Positions 8,550 to 16,317 of a DNA stretch of 64,000 nucleotides are shown piece by piece. The notes under the pieces are model-generated. The model searched no databases. It saw only the letters and a program-made list of their open reading frames with translations, and had not been told where the DNA came from. The stretch's first letter is position 1, and every line of letters begins with the position of its first letter. This DNA is from Chloroflexota bacterium (GTDB lineage: Bacteria > Chloroflexota > UBA11872), in assembly GCA_026707585.1 (NCBI GenBank), contig JAPOWQ010000006.1, positions 1 through 64,000 of the forward strand. The letters are read 5' to 3'. A program made the position numbers and the translations under genes.

Positions 8550-8623
8550 CCACCCTCCAGGGCGGTCGCAGGGTCGGCGCGGTAGGGTGAGCGGGAACTG
8601 GCACTACGGAGCGGCGCAGAGGC

Positions 8624-9445
8624 ATGAACGTCATCCTCCTGGGGGCCGGACGGGGCGAACGCCTTATGCCTTTCACCGCGTCGCAACCAAAGTGCTTTAC
8701 GGAAGTCGCGGGCGCCAGGATTCTCGATTGGACGCTACGTGCGTTTCGACAGAATGGTCTGGACCGGTTTGTCTTCGTCGGCGGGTACCTGATGGACGTG
8801 GTTCGGGACGCCTACCCGAATCTCTCCTATGTGGAGAATCCCGCCTGGTCCACGACCAACATCCTGGCTTCCCTGGTCTGTGCTCGTGAACACATGGCCC
8901 GCGGCTTCTATGCGACTTACACCGATACGCTGTACCGCGGCGGCGCCGTGAAGGCGCTTCAGGATTCGCCGCACGACATCACGCTCGTCATGGACACTCG
9001 TTGGCGTGAACGGTATGTGTTTCGGAGTCTGCACCCGGAGTCGGACGCCGAGAAGATTCTGGTGGACGGCGACCGCGTGGTGGAGGTTTCACGGACGATC
9101 AAGCCGCAGGAGGCATCCGGCGAGTATTCGGGCGTTATCAAGATGACGGCCGAGGGCGCTTCTCAGTTCCTGCAGTTTTACGACGAACTCCACGCCGAAC
9201 TTGGCGAGGAGCAAGTCATCGCCGACGGCAGGCCCTTCCGCATGGCGTATGTGATTCATCTCCTCGATCGGATGATCAGAGATGGAATCCCGGTCCACTG
9301 CGTCGCCGTACCGGGTGACTACCATGAGGTCGACAACATCCAGGACTACCACCTGGCCACGGCAGACTGGATGCGGTTCGCGATCAAACCTGATCGTGAG
9401 CCACGTGTGACCACAAGCAGAGAAAACGCACGACATCTTGCCTGA
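8624..9445 (+). CDS. sugar/phosphonate-type nucleotidyltransferase
   Basis: A 273-residue protein starting MNVILLGAGRGERLMPFT, the G-x-G-x-R nucleotide-binding loop of the NTP-transferase fold, followed by PKCFTEVAGARILDW. The ENPAWSTTNILASL segment and a later YTDTLY stretch resemble LicC/PntC-like CTP transferases acting on phosphocholine or phosphonates, but the acceptor cannot be told from sequence. The C-terminal VDNIQDY is a typical metal-binding end of this family. AGAGG precedes the ATG. The next gene begins 7 bp downstream, suggesting an operon. Confidence 0.8.
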   Translation: MNVILLGAGRGERLMPFTASQPKCFTEVAGARILDWTLRAFRQNGLDRFVFVGGYLMDVVRDAYPNLSYVENPAWSTTNILASLVCAREHMARGFYATYTDTLYRGGAVKALQDSPHDITLVMDTRWRERYVFRSLHPESDAEKILVDGDRVVEVSRTIKPQEASGEYSGVIKMTAEGASQFLQFYDELHAELGEEQVIADGRPFRMAYVIHLLDRMIRDGIPVHCVAVPGDYHEVDNIQDYHLATADWMRFAIKPDREPRVTTSRENARHLA

Positions 9446-9452
9446 GAGTCAA

Positions 9453-10523
9453 ATGAAACGAGGCCTGTTCCCAACCACCGTCGTGGGCTCCATGCCGCGA
9501 CCTCAATACGTGCGAGACCTGATCGAATCACAGGTCGACGGGGGCGGCACTTCGGGCGGTTTTCGGCGGATGATGGACTCCGCCATACCATACGTCGCGC
9601 AGATGCAGGAGCTTGCCGGCATCGACATTATTTCCGACGGGGAATGGCGTCGAAAGTCATACATCGGGGTGATTGCGGATATCTGCCGCGGGTTCGATTT
9701 GTCCATCAAGGAAGTCCAGGAACAGCGCCAGACGTGGCACGTCGTCACGTCGAAAATCGACGTCGTAAACCCCGGCCTGCTGGCGAGGGAGGCACGGTTC
9801 CTCAAACTGCATACGGGACGGGATGTCAAGGTCGCCATACCATCGCCATACCTGTTAGGTGAGCGGATGTGGGACCCCGAGCTGTCACGAGCCGCTTATC
9901 CCACGCGACGTGACTTCACCGAGGCGCTCGTGCCCGTGCTTCGGCACGAGCTGGAAGCCTTACGCGACGAAGGGGTAGCGATAGCGCAATTTGACGACCC
10001 TCACCTGTGCCTGTTCGTGGACCCGAAGGTGCGGGCGGACTACGACGATTGGCAGGCCGAGTTGGCGTACTGCGTCGACTTACTGAACCGCGTCGTCACG
10101 GGAGTAGAGGGCGTCCGGCTGGCGGTCCATCTGTGTCGGCGAAATAAGGGTCGCGCAGGATGGGTTGGCGAGGGTGGATACGAGCCGATTCTGCCAGCCC
10201 TGGCCGGTCTCAAGGTCGATATTCTCATGTTGGAGTTTGCGATACCGGCGGCGGGCGATTTCGCCGTATTGCGCGACTTACCAGAACGCTTCGATATCGG
10301 TCTGGGATGCGTCGACTGCCGCAGCAGCCACATCGACACGCCAGACGAGATTGCCGCCCGCGTCAGGCAGGCGGTCCAATACGTCGCGCCTGAGCGGGTC
10401 CTGCTGCACCCCGACTGCGGTTTCGCGCCGGGAAGCGCTGCCGATATCCCGCTGGACGAGGCGTACTTGAAGCTCAGGAATGAGTCCCTGGCAGCTGAGA
10501 TGCTCAGGGAGGAATTTGGGTAG
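9453..10523 (+). CDS. MetE-like cobalamin-independent methyltransferase domain protein
   Basis: A 356-residue single-domain member of the methionine synthase II (COG0620) family. FPTTVVGSMPRP at the N-terminus, SDGEWRR, and the zinc-site elements VHLCRRN (H-x-C), LEFA (Glu) and LHPDCGF (Cys) correspond to the MetE C-terminal barrel. It lacks the N-terminal MetE domain, so it is probably not classical methionine synthase. Relatives use various thiol or alkyl substrates. ATG 9453 with GAGAG upstream is preferred; a TTG at 9438 would overlap the nucleotidyltransferase. Confidence 0.82.
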   Translation: MKRGLFPTTVVGSMPRPQYVRDLIESQVDGGGTSGGFRRMMDSAIPYVAQMQELAGIDIISDGEWRRKSYIGVIADICRGFDLSIKEVQEQRQTWHVVTSKIDVVNPGLLAREARFLKLHTGRDVKVAIPSPYLLGERMWDPELSRAAYPTRRDFTEALVPVLRHELEALRDEGVAIAQFDDPHLCLFVDPKVRADYDDWQAELAYCVDLLNRVVTGVEGVRLAVHLCRRNKGRAGWVGEGGYEPILPALAGLKVDILMLEFAIPAAGDFAVLRDLPERFDIGLGCVDCRSSHIDTPDEIAARVRQAVQYVAPERVLLHPDCGFAPGSAADIPLDEAYLKLRNESLAAEMLREEFG

Positions 10524-10551
10524 CTCTGCAGACTGCCGGAACGCGCAGTCC

Positions 10552-10604
10552 TCACATAGAGACCTCCCACCGGGAAGTTCGCAATTCAGTCTTGCACGGC
10601 CCAC
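10552..10604 (-). pseudogene. serine recombinase 3'-terminal remnant, copy 2
   Basis: On the minus strand the segment reads GPCKTELRTSRWEVSM and stops, matching the tail of the recombinase remnant at 6009 (RTDLRIFRWEVLI) and the one at 11718. Only the last 15-20 codons are present, so it is a scar rather than a gene. Confidence 0.6.
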
Positions 10605-10891
10605 ATGTTCATAGCTAAGACCTGCCGAGGCTCGAACTTCCTCAGCAATGGTGTGCGACTGCCCCCGCCCTTTCAGAAAAGGCTGACGCGTTTGCGCTCC
10701 CTCAGATGTTGCCTCCCCCTGTTGGCGCCTATTGCGCTAGTTGTGGTGTGTTCTGATAGGACGCTGGCTCACAATGTGCTCTATCATTGATCACCACCAA
10801 CCGGGGAGGCCCAATAGTGACCAATTCAAACAGACGCTAGGTCGAAGGTATGCCGGAGAAGACTGCGCTGATCACGGGGAGTGACCCATCC

Positions 10892-11650
10892 ATGACCAAG
10901 CACACTGAACACGCGCGCGCCCTCGATGTCGAGGGCGCATACAACGTCCGCGACCTCGGAGGATACGCGACCCGCGACGGCAGGATGACCCGCTGGGGTA
11001 AGTACCTACGGGCGGACACCCTGGCGAATCTCAGCCCCGCCGGCGTAAACACTCTCCTCGAATACGGCATCCAAAACATCATCGACCTGCGCCGCAGCAG
11101 CGACCTGCAATTCAGGCCGAGCCCCTTCATTGGTAATGAGGCCGTCACCTACTACCATCAGAACATGGCAGGCGACGTGGACCTGGAGGGTAGGGAGGTG
11201 ATCGACGGAGTCGAGGACTCTGCCGAGCGGCGGGGCAGGGCGTACTGCTACATACTCGAACAGAGAAAGCACATCCTCCACCAGATATTCTCGATTCTTG
11301 CCAGCCCGGGCGGTCTCCCCGTCCTCGTCCACTGTAACGCGGGCAAGGACAGGGCCGGAATCTCTGCCGCATTCGTGCTGGATATCTGTGGCGTTCCTCG
11401 CAAGACCATCATCGAGGACTATGGGCTCACCGCGCGGTATCTGGTGCGGCGCTACTACGATGACAGTCCTGACGTGAATCCTGACGAATACACTTGGCGG
11501 GATTATCAGAACGATGCCTGCCATCCTCACAGCATGCAAATAACCCTCGACCACGTCGACAGGATGTACGGAGGCGTCGAGGGCTACCTGCGAGACACCG
11601 GCATCACCGACGACCAGCTCGCCGCCATCAAGGAGGCCATGACTGAATGA
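10892..11650 (+). CDS. protein tyrosine/serine phosphatase (Y_phosphatase3-like)
   Basis: About 252 residues. The N-terminal GAYNVRDLGGYATRDGR and IIDLRRSSDL motifs are typical of this family, and the P-loop VHCNAGKDRAG supplies the C-x5-R catalytic signature (C near residue 160). Start chosen at ATG 10892, preceded by GGGGAG; an upstream ATG at 10850 adds 14 residues. It may act on phosphoproteins, phosphosugars or phosphoinositides; substrate unknown. It lies between two recombinase tails (10552, 11718), suggesting arrival as separate cargo. Confidence 0.85.
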   Translation: MTKHTEHARALDVEGAYNVRDLGGYATRDGRMTRWGKYLRADTLANLSPAGVNTLLEYGIQNIIDLRRSSDLQFRPSPFIGNEAVTYYHQNMAGDVDLEGREVIDGVEDSAERRGRAYCYILEQRKHILHQIFSILASPGGLPVLVHCNAGKDRAGISAAFVLDICGVPRKTIIEDYGLTARYLVRRYYDDSPDVNPDEYTWRDYQNDACHPHSMQITLDHVDRMYGGVEGYLRDTGITDDQLAAIKEAMTE

Positions 11651-11717
11651 GCGCCCAGAATCCCCCGAAGTCGACCCCAGACGCGGCATAGGCTCGTCTT
11701 GTCGCCTGATCGACTCT

Positions 11718-11772
11718 TCAGATAGGAACTTTCCATCGGAAAGTTCGCAATTCAGTTTTACACGGCCCACCA
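11718..11772 (-). pseudogene. serine recombinase 3'-terminal remnant, copy 3
   Basis: Minus strand reads GGPCKTELRTFRWKVPI then stop. It matches the end of serine recombinases and the copies at 6009 and 10552. Similarity ends abruptly upstream (HHLH). Footprint of an integrated and lost element. Confidence 0.65.
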
Positions 11773-12153
11773 TGCAGGTGGTGAACCGTTTCCTGGCCGC
11801 TTGTGCGGCCGATCACCGGACCCAGGATCACCCGGCCCAACCAGGTGTGGGCAGCGCACCTATCTGCCCATGGCCCGGGGGTTTCTGCCCCTGGTGGAGA
11901 CCTTTGCGTAACCCCAGGTTGGTTGCCCGGAAGACCCTCACCCCAACCCTCTCCCAGAGGGAGAGGGAGAAAGATCGGCCCCGCATTCGATGTCGAGGCG
12001 GGGTTTGCAAGGGTCTCCTGGTGGCGATCATGGACTGGCACCGCCGGTACGTGGTAGCTGTCCAAATGACCGGGTCTACCCTCACTATGAGTGCCAGCTG
12101 GAAACACCTATGCTCTATCTACAAAGCCTTACGGGATGAACGGAGGCGTTGAC
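11773..12153. repeat. intergenic region with a REP-like element at about 11908-11970
   Basis: Contains a long version of the repeat: a GCGTAACCCCAGGTTGGTTG-type lead-in, GCCCGGAAGACCCTCACCCC, and the CCTCTCCC..GGGAGAGG hairpin. No gene is supported otherwise. The alcohol dehydrogenase promoter presumably lies in the last 100 bp. Confidence 0.6.
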
Positions 12154-13260
12154 GTGGCGCTGCCGATGGGCAAAGTCGTGCTTTTCATGGGTGTTGGAGA
12201 AGCACTAGAAGAACGCAGTTTCCCGTTGCCGCAAGCACTGGAGCCTGGAGCGATTCTGGTCAAGACGACGATGGCAACGGTATGCGGCTCTGATGTGCAT
12301 AGCTGGCGAGGCCGTCGGCCCTTCCCTGCGCCAACCGTATTGGGGCACGAAGGGCTGGGAACAATCGTGCAACTCGGGCCGAGTGTCAGGACGGATACTG
12401 CCGGTCATAGCCTGTCCGAGGGTGACCGAATTACCTGGAGCATCATGGCCAACTGCGGCGGTTGCTGCTATTGCCGGATATATGATCTACCACAGAAGTG
12501 TCTTAGCCTTTTCAAGTACGGACATGCACATAGCGACGTACCGCCGCATTTTGCGGGCACGTTCGGCGAATATGTTTACGTTAGACCCGGCACAAGCGTG
12601 TTCAAGATTCCAGATGATATGTCCGACGAGGAGGCGTCACCTTTGATGTGCGCTGCGGCCACCGTGACCGCGGGTCTTGCCGGTATCGGTTTGCAGCCGG
12701 GCGAGAACGTCGTGATCCAGGGTGCGGGTATGTTGGGGATTTATGCCGCAGCCATCGCCAAGGAGCAAGGCGCGGGGCAAGTTATCACGGTCGACGTGCT
12801 CGACAAGCGATTAGAGATCGCCAGAGAATTCGGATCCGACCACGTCATTAACGCCAGTCAGCACGATGATGAAGAGCTTGTCCTCAAGGTCAATGACCTG
12901 ACCGGCGGGCGCGGCGCGGACGTGGTCGTTGAAGTGACTGGTTTCGCCAGGGTAATACCGTTGGGAGTCAAGATGCTGCGCATCGGCGGGCGCTATCTCA
13001 TGCAGGGAGCCTTGTACCCCGACGACAACTTCATGCTTGCCTCACACGATGTGATCACCAAATGCCTCACAATCGCGGGCCTCCACAACTACGACTCCCG
13101 GTATCTGGGCCGAGCTCTGGACCTCGTCTACCGAAGCCGCCACCGATATCCGTACAAGAGACTTGCCGGCCCCGCATTCCCACTCACCGCAGCAGGCGTG
13201 ACCGCCGCGCTCGAATCGCTGGAGACGCACGAGGGTATGCGACCGATAGTGAAACCGTGA
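12154..13260 (+). CDS. zinc-binding alcohol dehydrogenase (MDR), phosphonate-associated type
   Basis: About 368 residues of the medium-chain dehydrogenase family. The catalytic zinc region is TVCGSDVHSWRG and GHEGLG; a cysteine-rich segment (NCGGCCYCRIYDLPQKC) replaces the structural zinc loop. The Rossmann motif is VIQGAGMLGIYAAA. GTG 12154 has GGAGG 7 nt upstream and is the best start; ATGs at 12136 and 12166 are alternatives. It resembles the subfamily described as phosphonate-catabolism-associated alcohol dehydrogenase, and it is followed by a phosphonatase-like HAD gene, which supports that reading. Substrate is inferred. Confidence 0.8.
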   Translation: MALPMGKVVLFMGVGEALEERSFPLPQALEPGAILVKTTMATVCGSDVHSWRGRRPFPAPTVLGHEGLGTIVQLGPSVRTDTAGHSLSEGDRITWSIMANCGGCCYCRIYDLPQKCLSLFKYGHAHSDVPPHFAGTFGEYVYVRPGTSVFKIPDDMSDEEASPLMCAAATVTAGLAGIGLQPGENVVIQGAGMLGIYAAAIAKEQGAGQVITVDVLDKRLEIAREFGSDHVINASQHDDEELVLKVNDLTGGRGADVVVEVTGFARVIPLGVKMLRIGGRYLMQGALYPDDNFMLASHDVITKCLTIAGLHNYDSRYLGRALDLVYRSRHRYPYKRLAGPAFPLTAAGVTAALESLETHEGMRPIVKP

Positions 13261-13291
13261 GCAACTCATACATGTAGGAGGGTGTGAGCCA

Positions 13292-14020
13292 ATGAGCAAG
13301 ATCAGCATGGTCATGTTCGACCTTTCCGGGACGACGGTGCATGATGACACCGGGGTGCGAGACTGCCTGTACGAGGCTGCGCAGGAACATAATCTAGACA
13401 CGACACCAGATGAGATCCTGCTGCACATGGGAACGAACAAGATTCATCTTTACCAGTTTCTCATTGCGCGGTCGAGAGGAGAGAGAATCGATCTTGAAGA
13501 TTTTGAGAAAACAAGAACTCTTGATACTTACGAAGAGGCGAAGAGGGTCTTTGACCGTTACGAGGAGCTCATGATCGAGCACTATCGCAGGGAGGTCAGA
13601 GAAGTGCCCGGTGCCACCGACACATTTCGCTGGTGCCAGGAACATGCGATCAGGGTCGCCACTAATACCGGCTTTCATCGTGCCATAACCGAGGCAATCA
13701 TGGACAGCCTCGGCTGGGTGAGGGACGGGCTGGTGGACATCGCCGTGGACGTGGAGCATATCCCCGGACAGATCGGACGCCCTGCGCCATTCATGATTTT
13801 CCACGCTATGACGCAGTTGAATATTCAGAGCGTGCACGAGGTTGTCAAAATCGGCGACACGCCAGCAGATATGCTGGAAGGCTACAATGCGGGATGTCGC
13901 GGTGTTGTTGGCGTACTGAGCGGGCCCAGACCAGTCGATTCCTGGGGCAAGTATCGACACACCCACGTCATACCCAGCGTCAAAGAATTGCCTGAATTGA
14001 TAACGCGCGAGTTTTCATGA
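13292..14020 (+). CDS. phosphonatase-like HAD hydrolase
   Basis: A 242-residue HAD protein. Motif I is MFDLSGTTVHDD: the residue two after the nucleophile is Ser, not the Asp of ordinary HAD phosphatases, as in PhnX (D-x-A-G-T). The cap contains MGTNKIHLYQF, matching the MG--K segment that carries the Schiff-base lysine of phosphonoacetaldehyde hydrolase. C-terminal motifs are IGRPAPFMIF and KIGDTPADMLEGYNAGC. AGGAGGG precedes ATG 13292. With the upstream dehydrogenase it probably forms a two-step phosphonate or related organophosphorus pathway, for example oxidation to an aldehyde and then C-P cleavage. Confidence 0.82.
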   Translation: MSKISMVMFDLSGTTVHDDTGVRDCLYEAAQEHNLDTTPDEILLHMGTNKIHLYQFLIARSRGERIDLEDFEKTRTLDTYEEAKRVFDRYEELMIEHYRREVREVPGATDTFRWCQEHAIRVATNTGFHRAITEAIMDSLGWVRDGLVDIAVDVEHIPGQIGRPAPFMIFHAMTQLNIQSVHEVVKIGDTPADMLEGYNAGCRGVVGVLSGPRPVDSWGKYRHTHVIPSVKELPELITREFS

Positions 14021-14094
14021 TCGGAGCTCGTTTACCATAAGGACTATTCGATCCGCGGCCATGCATCCCGGGCGCTCCGCAGTAGCTCAGAAGC

Positions 14095-14290
14095 GTGCCG
14101 CCGGTTCGAGAGGCCGTTCGGGTCCTGGAGCACGACGGGTGGCGACAGGCGTCGACACGAGGAGGCCACCGAGTCTTCAGGCACCCGGACAAGCCAGGGA
14201 TTGTGGTGGTGGCCGGGACACCGAGCTTCTTTTTGCCGAAGGGAGCCTGGAACAGCAGGGAATCGGAAGTAGAATCAGGTCTAGCGAGAA
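14095..14290 (+). pseudogene. decayed HicA-family toxin
   Basis: Reads PPVREAVRVLEHDGWRQAST then RGGHRVFRHPDKPGIVVVAG and LPKGAWNS, the HicA double-stranded-RNA-binding-like mRNA interferase order with the active-site His in GGHR. A proper start codon is missing and the C-terminal helix after WNS is replaced by unrelated sequence. No hicB follows directly. A decayed hicB lies at 15.85 kb. Confidence 0.7.
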
Positions 14291-14336
14291 ACCGATGCAA
14301 GATAGAGAGACGCCCGAACATACGCAGGGAGAAGGA

Positions 14337-14612
14337 ATGGTGGTGAGGATGCGCCGCCCACGGGAAGAGACCGCCCGCCTCGGCAGGGAGTTGTACGAGC
14401 GGGACATCCGTCGTCAGATTGAAGCCGACCACCACGGCCAGATCGTCGCCATCGACGTGGACAGCGGGAACTGGGCAGTCGCCGAAGGCGAGATAGCGGC
14501 GGTGGACCACCTGCGGGAGATCCGACCGGGCGCGGTCAACGTCCTGTGTGAGCGGGTGGGTTACCGGGCGCTTCGCAGCTTTGGAGCACGGTCTCTGCCG
14601 AGGGCCGGGTGA
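14337..14612 (+). CDS. small partner protein, copy 2 of the 'ETARLGxEIYERDIR' family
   Basis: A 91-residue protein reading MVVRMRRPREETARLGRELY, then ERDIRRQIEADHHGQIVAID, then DSGNWAV. ATG 14337 follows GGGAGAAGGA. The stop overlaps the GTG start of the aspartic protease (GTGA), so the two are translationally coupled. Related copies occur at 7421-7735 (minus) and as a fragment at about 15707. Function unknown. The repeated occurrence beside toxin-antitoxin remnants suggests a mobile, possibly addiction-like, two-gene unit. Confidence 0.75.
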   Translation: MVVRMRRPREETARLGRELYERDIRRQIEADHHGQIVAIDVDSGNWAVAEGEIAAVDHLREIRPGAVNVLCERVGYRALRSFGARSLPRAG

Positions 14613-14980
14613 TCGAAGGTGTGGTGAACGACGCCCTTGAGGCGGTCGCGACCCTCTCCCTGCAAGGTCCCGCGGGACAAGCCCAGGACATAGAAGCCGT
14701 GTTGGACACCGGGTACAGCGGCTTCCTTACCTTGCCGAATACGGTCGTGACGGCGCTGGGACTGCCGTTCGCCTACATCGGCCGGGCGCTCCTGGCCAAC
14801 GACGCTGAGGTGACCTTTGACGTACACGACGTTACGGTTCTGTGGGACGGCCGCCCGAGACAGATCAAGGCCGACGCTACGGGCAGCACCCCGCTCGTGG
14901 GCATGCTGATGCTCGCCAACCATCGCCTGGACATGGACGTCGCTCGTGGTGGCCGGGTTACGATCCGGCCTCACCAGTAG
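14609..14980 (+). CDS. clan AA (retropepsin-like) aspartic protease
   Basis: A 123-residue protein with the single-lobe catalytic motif VLDTGYSGFLTLP (D-T-G, residues about 34-36) and the second hydrophobic-hydrophobic-Gly element (TPLVGMLML). Such proteins work as homodimers like retropepsins. GTG start within the upstream stop. No signal peptide. Substrate unknown; the coupled upstream protein is the obvious candidate partner or substrate. Confidence 0.82.
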   Translation: MIEGVVNDALEAVATLSLQGPAGQAQDIEAVLDTGYSGFLTLPNTVVTALGLPFAYIGRALLANDAEVTFDVHDVTVLWDGRPRQIKADATGSTPLVGMLMLANHRLDMDVARGGRVTIRPHQ

Positions 14981-15148
14981 ACGTTCCCGCGGGATTGATA
15001 AGGAACTGGGTGGCACGACGGTCGATGTTTCGGGTGGCGCCTGGACCAGTTCCTTTGAATCACCTGGCCATTGACTGAGCGGCGCGATGAAGGGCGCCGG
15101 CGGCATTGAGCGGGGACCGACAAGCCTTGGGGCGCCGGCGCCCGGCGC

Positions 15149-15607
15149 CTAGCCCGCGGCGCGCAGCGTGCGCAGGGCCCAGCGCCAGTGGCTGAACGCG
15201 GACAATTCGTTGTGGTGGAAGTCGCTGACCAACCCCGCTTCGTCAATAACGTAGGTCACCCGCAGGTTTTGCTCCCCGGAATCGGGCCTGAGATCGTAGA
15301 GGCCGCCCACATGGCCATCAGCATCACAGGCCAGGGGCAGGTCAATCCTCAAGAACCTGAAGTACGTGGCCAGACGCCGTAGCTTTTTCTCCTGAGCCGA
15401 GCTGATGCCGACCACCACGGCGTTATGGTCCGCCATCCGCCGCTGGGATTTTCCAAATCCCACGTTCTCGGCCATTCAGCCGGGGGTTAAGGCTCCCGGG
15501 AAGAAAAAGAGGACAACCCTGGTTCCCCGGAGGTCGGAAAGCGTGAACTCTCCGCCGGCGAGCAGGGTGATGGTGAAGTCCGGCGCCGCGCTTCCTGTCG
15601 CTAGCAT
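15149..15607 (-). CDS. peroxiredoxin, probable selenoprotein (in-frame TGA at the peroxidatic position)
   Basis: From ATG 15607 the minus strand reads MLATGSAAPDFTITLLAGG, then RVVLFFFPGALTPG, then TGA (15478-15476), and continues in the same frame as MAENVGFGKSQRRM... to 15149. Read through it is a 152-residue AhpC/TSA-type peroxiredoxin. The canonical active site is P-x-x-x-T-P-G-C; here the Cys codon is exactly the TGA (codon 44), and no other defect is seen in the frame. A hairpin with a GGA loop starts 14 nt downstream, as expected for a bacterial SECIS. No cysteine lies close after residue 44, so a 1-Sec mechanism is implied. The alternative is a TGC-to-TGA pseudogene; sel genes are not in this window. 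Confidence 0.8.
15444..15462 (-). promoter_or_regulatory. candidate bacterial SECIS element
   Basis: In the minus-strand transcript TGGGATTT-GGA-AAATCCCA gives a perfect 8-bp stem with a 3-nt loop beginning GG. The first loop G is 22 nt after the UGA. Bacterial SECIS elements sit just 3' of UGA inside the coding region, with a G in the first loop positions about 16-37 nt from the UGA, so both spacing and loop fit. Confidence 0.7.
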
Positions 15608-15706
15608 GACTCCAAATCCAAGAAGTGTGAGCATTCCGCCCACACAGGATGACCGGCGGCCGCCCAGTAGACAATCGGGGGTACGCCTTCAATCAAGCGA
15701 ATCGGG

Positions 15707-15768
15707 CGCCGCCACGATACGGCCCGTCTGGGCAGCGAGATCTACGAGCGGGATGTCCGTTGGAGGCA
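15707..15768 (+). pseudogene. fragment of the 'ETARLGxEIYERDIR' family, copy 3
   Basis: Reads RHDTARLGSEIYERDVRW in one frame and then loses similarity. Third trace of the small partner gene in 8.3 kb. Confidence 0.6.
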
Positions 15769-15849
15769 ACTCCCTGCGGAGCTCCGGGTGATCCAAGGCA
15801 GCCTGAACGCTGCGCACGAAGCTGTCGTGCGCCCGGCCGTGCGTAGATC

Positions 15850-15995
15850 AGCAAGTCAAACCTGTCAATGCGCCGTCGTCATTGAGGGAGGGTCGACGAG
15901 CTTTGGGGCGCAGGTGCCAGATCCGCCGGGGTGCGTGGCGGTTGTGGAGACGGAGGCCGAGGTGTTGGAGGTGATCCGGGAGGCGATTGAGCTTT
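15850..15995 (+). pseudogene. decayed HicB-family antitoxin, copy 2
   Basis: Reads CAVVIEGGSTSFGAQVPDPP, then GCVAVVETEAEVLEVIREA and IELC, after which HicB similarity ends at a junction. Downstream DNA (AACGCAGGG, GGTTTCCGGGAACTCC) is shared with the region after hicB copy 1, so a deletion joined the truncated hicB to the common flank. No start codon or intact C-terminus. Confidence 0.7.
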
Positions 15996-16042
15996 GCAAC
16001 GCAGGGTCGTGGTTTCCGGGAACTCCGTATTGGATGCCCACT

Positions 16043-16118
16043 GGGCCGATAGCTCAGTCAGAAGAACGCCGCGCTCGGATTGGGGAGGTGGTGGGATTGG
16101 ATTCCATTCGGTCCACCA
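16043..16118 (+). pseudogene. pseudo-tRNA-Ala, copy 2
   Basis: 76 bp, about 66 of 76 positions identical by eye to tRNA-Ala 4930-5005. It keeps GGGCCGATAGCTCAGTC and ATTCGGTCCACCA, but the anticodon arm (GCCGCGCTCGGATTGGGG) and T loop (ATTGGAT) are broken. Same orientation as the intact gene. Confidence 0.82.
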
Positions 16119-16317
16119 GCTTATACCTGCGACGTGGGGACTTGCACTCTTGCGCTGCGGCGTACAAGACGGTCTCTAAAATCAAGACTAATAACACCGT
16201 CAATTTCTATTCGACACCAGAGTATCGGCAGTCCCGGTCGGCAACTGTCGCGATAGATTGGTGACGCGTTTCAGCCTACTTGGTCTTGGTATAATCGCGC
16301 TGATCCACAGGAACAGA

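Noticed and set aside
10605-10790. 61-residue ORF with a hydrophobic segment (MFIAKTCRG...)
   Set aside because: No ribosome-binding site or family; begins at the edge of a recombinase scar. Probably random.
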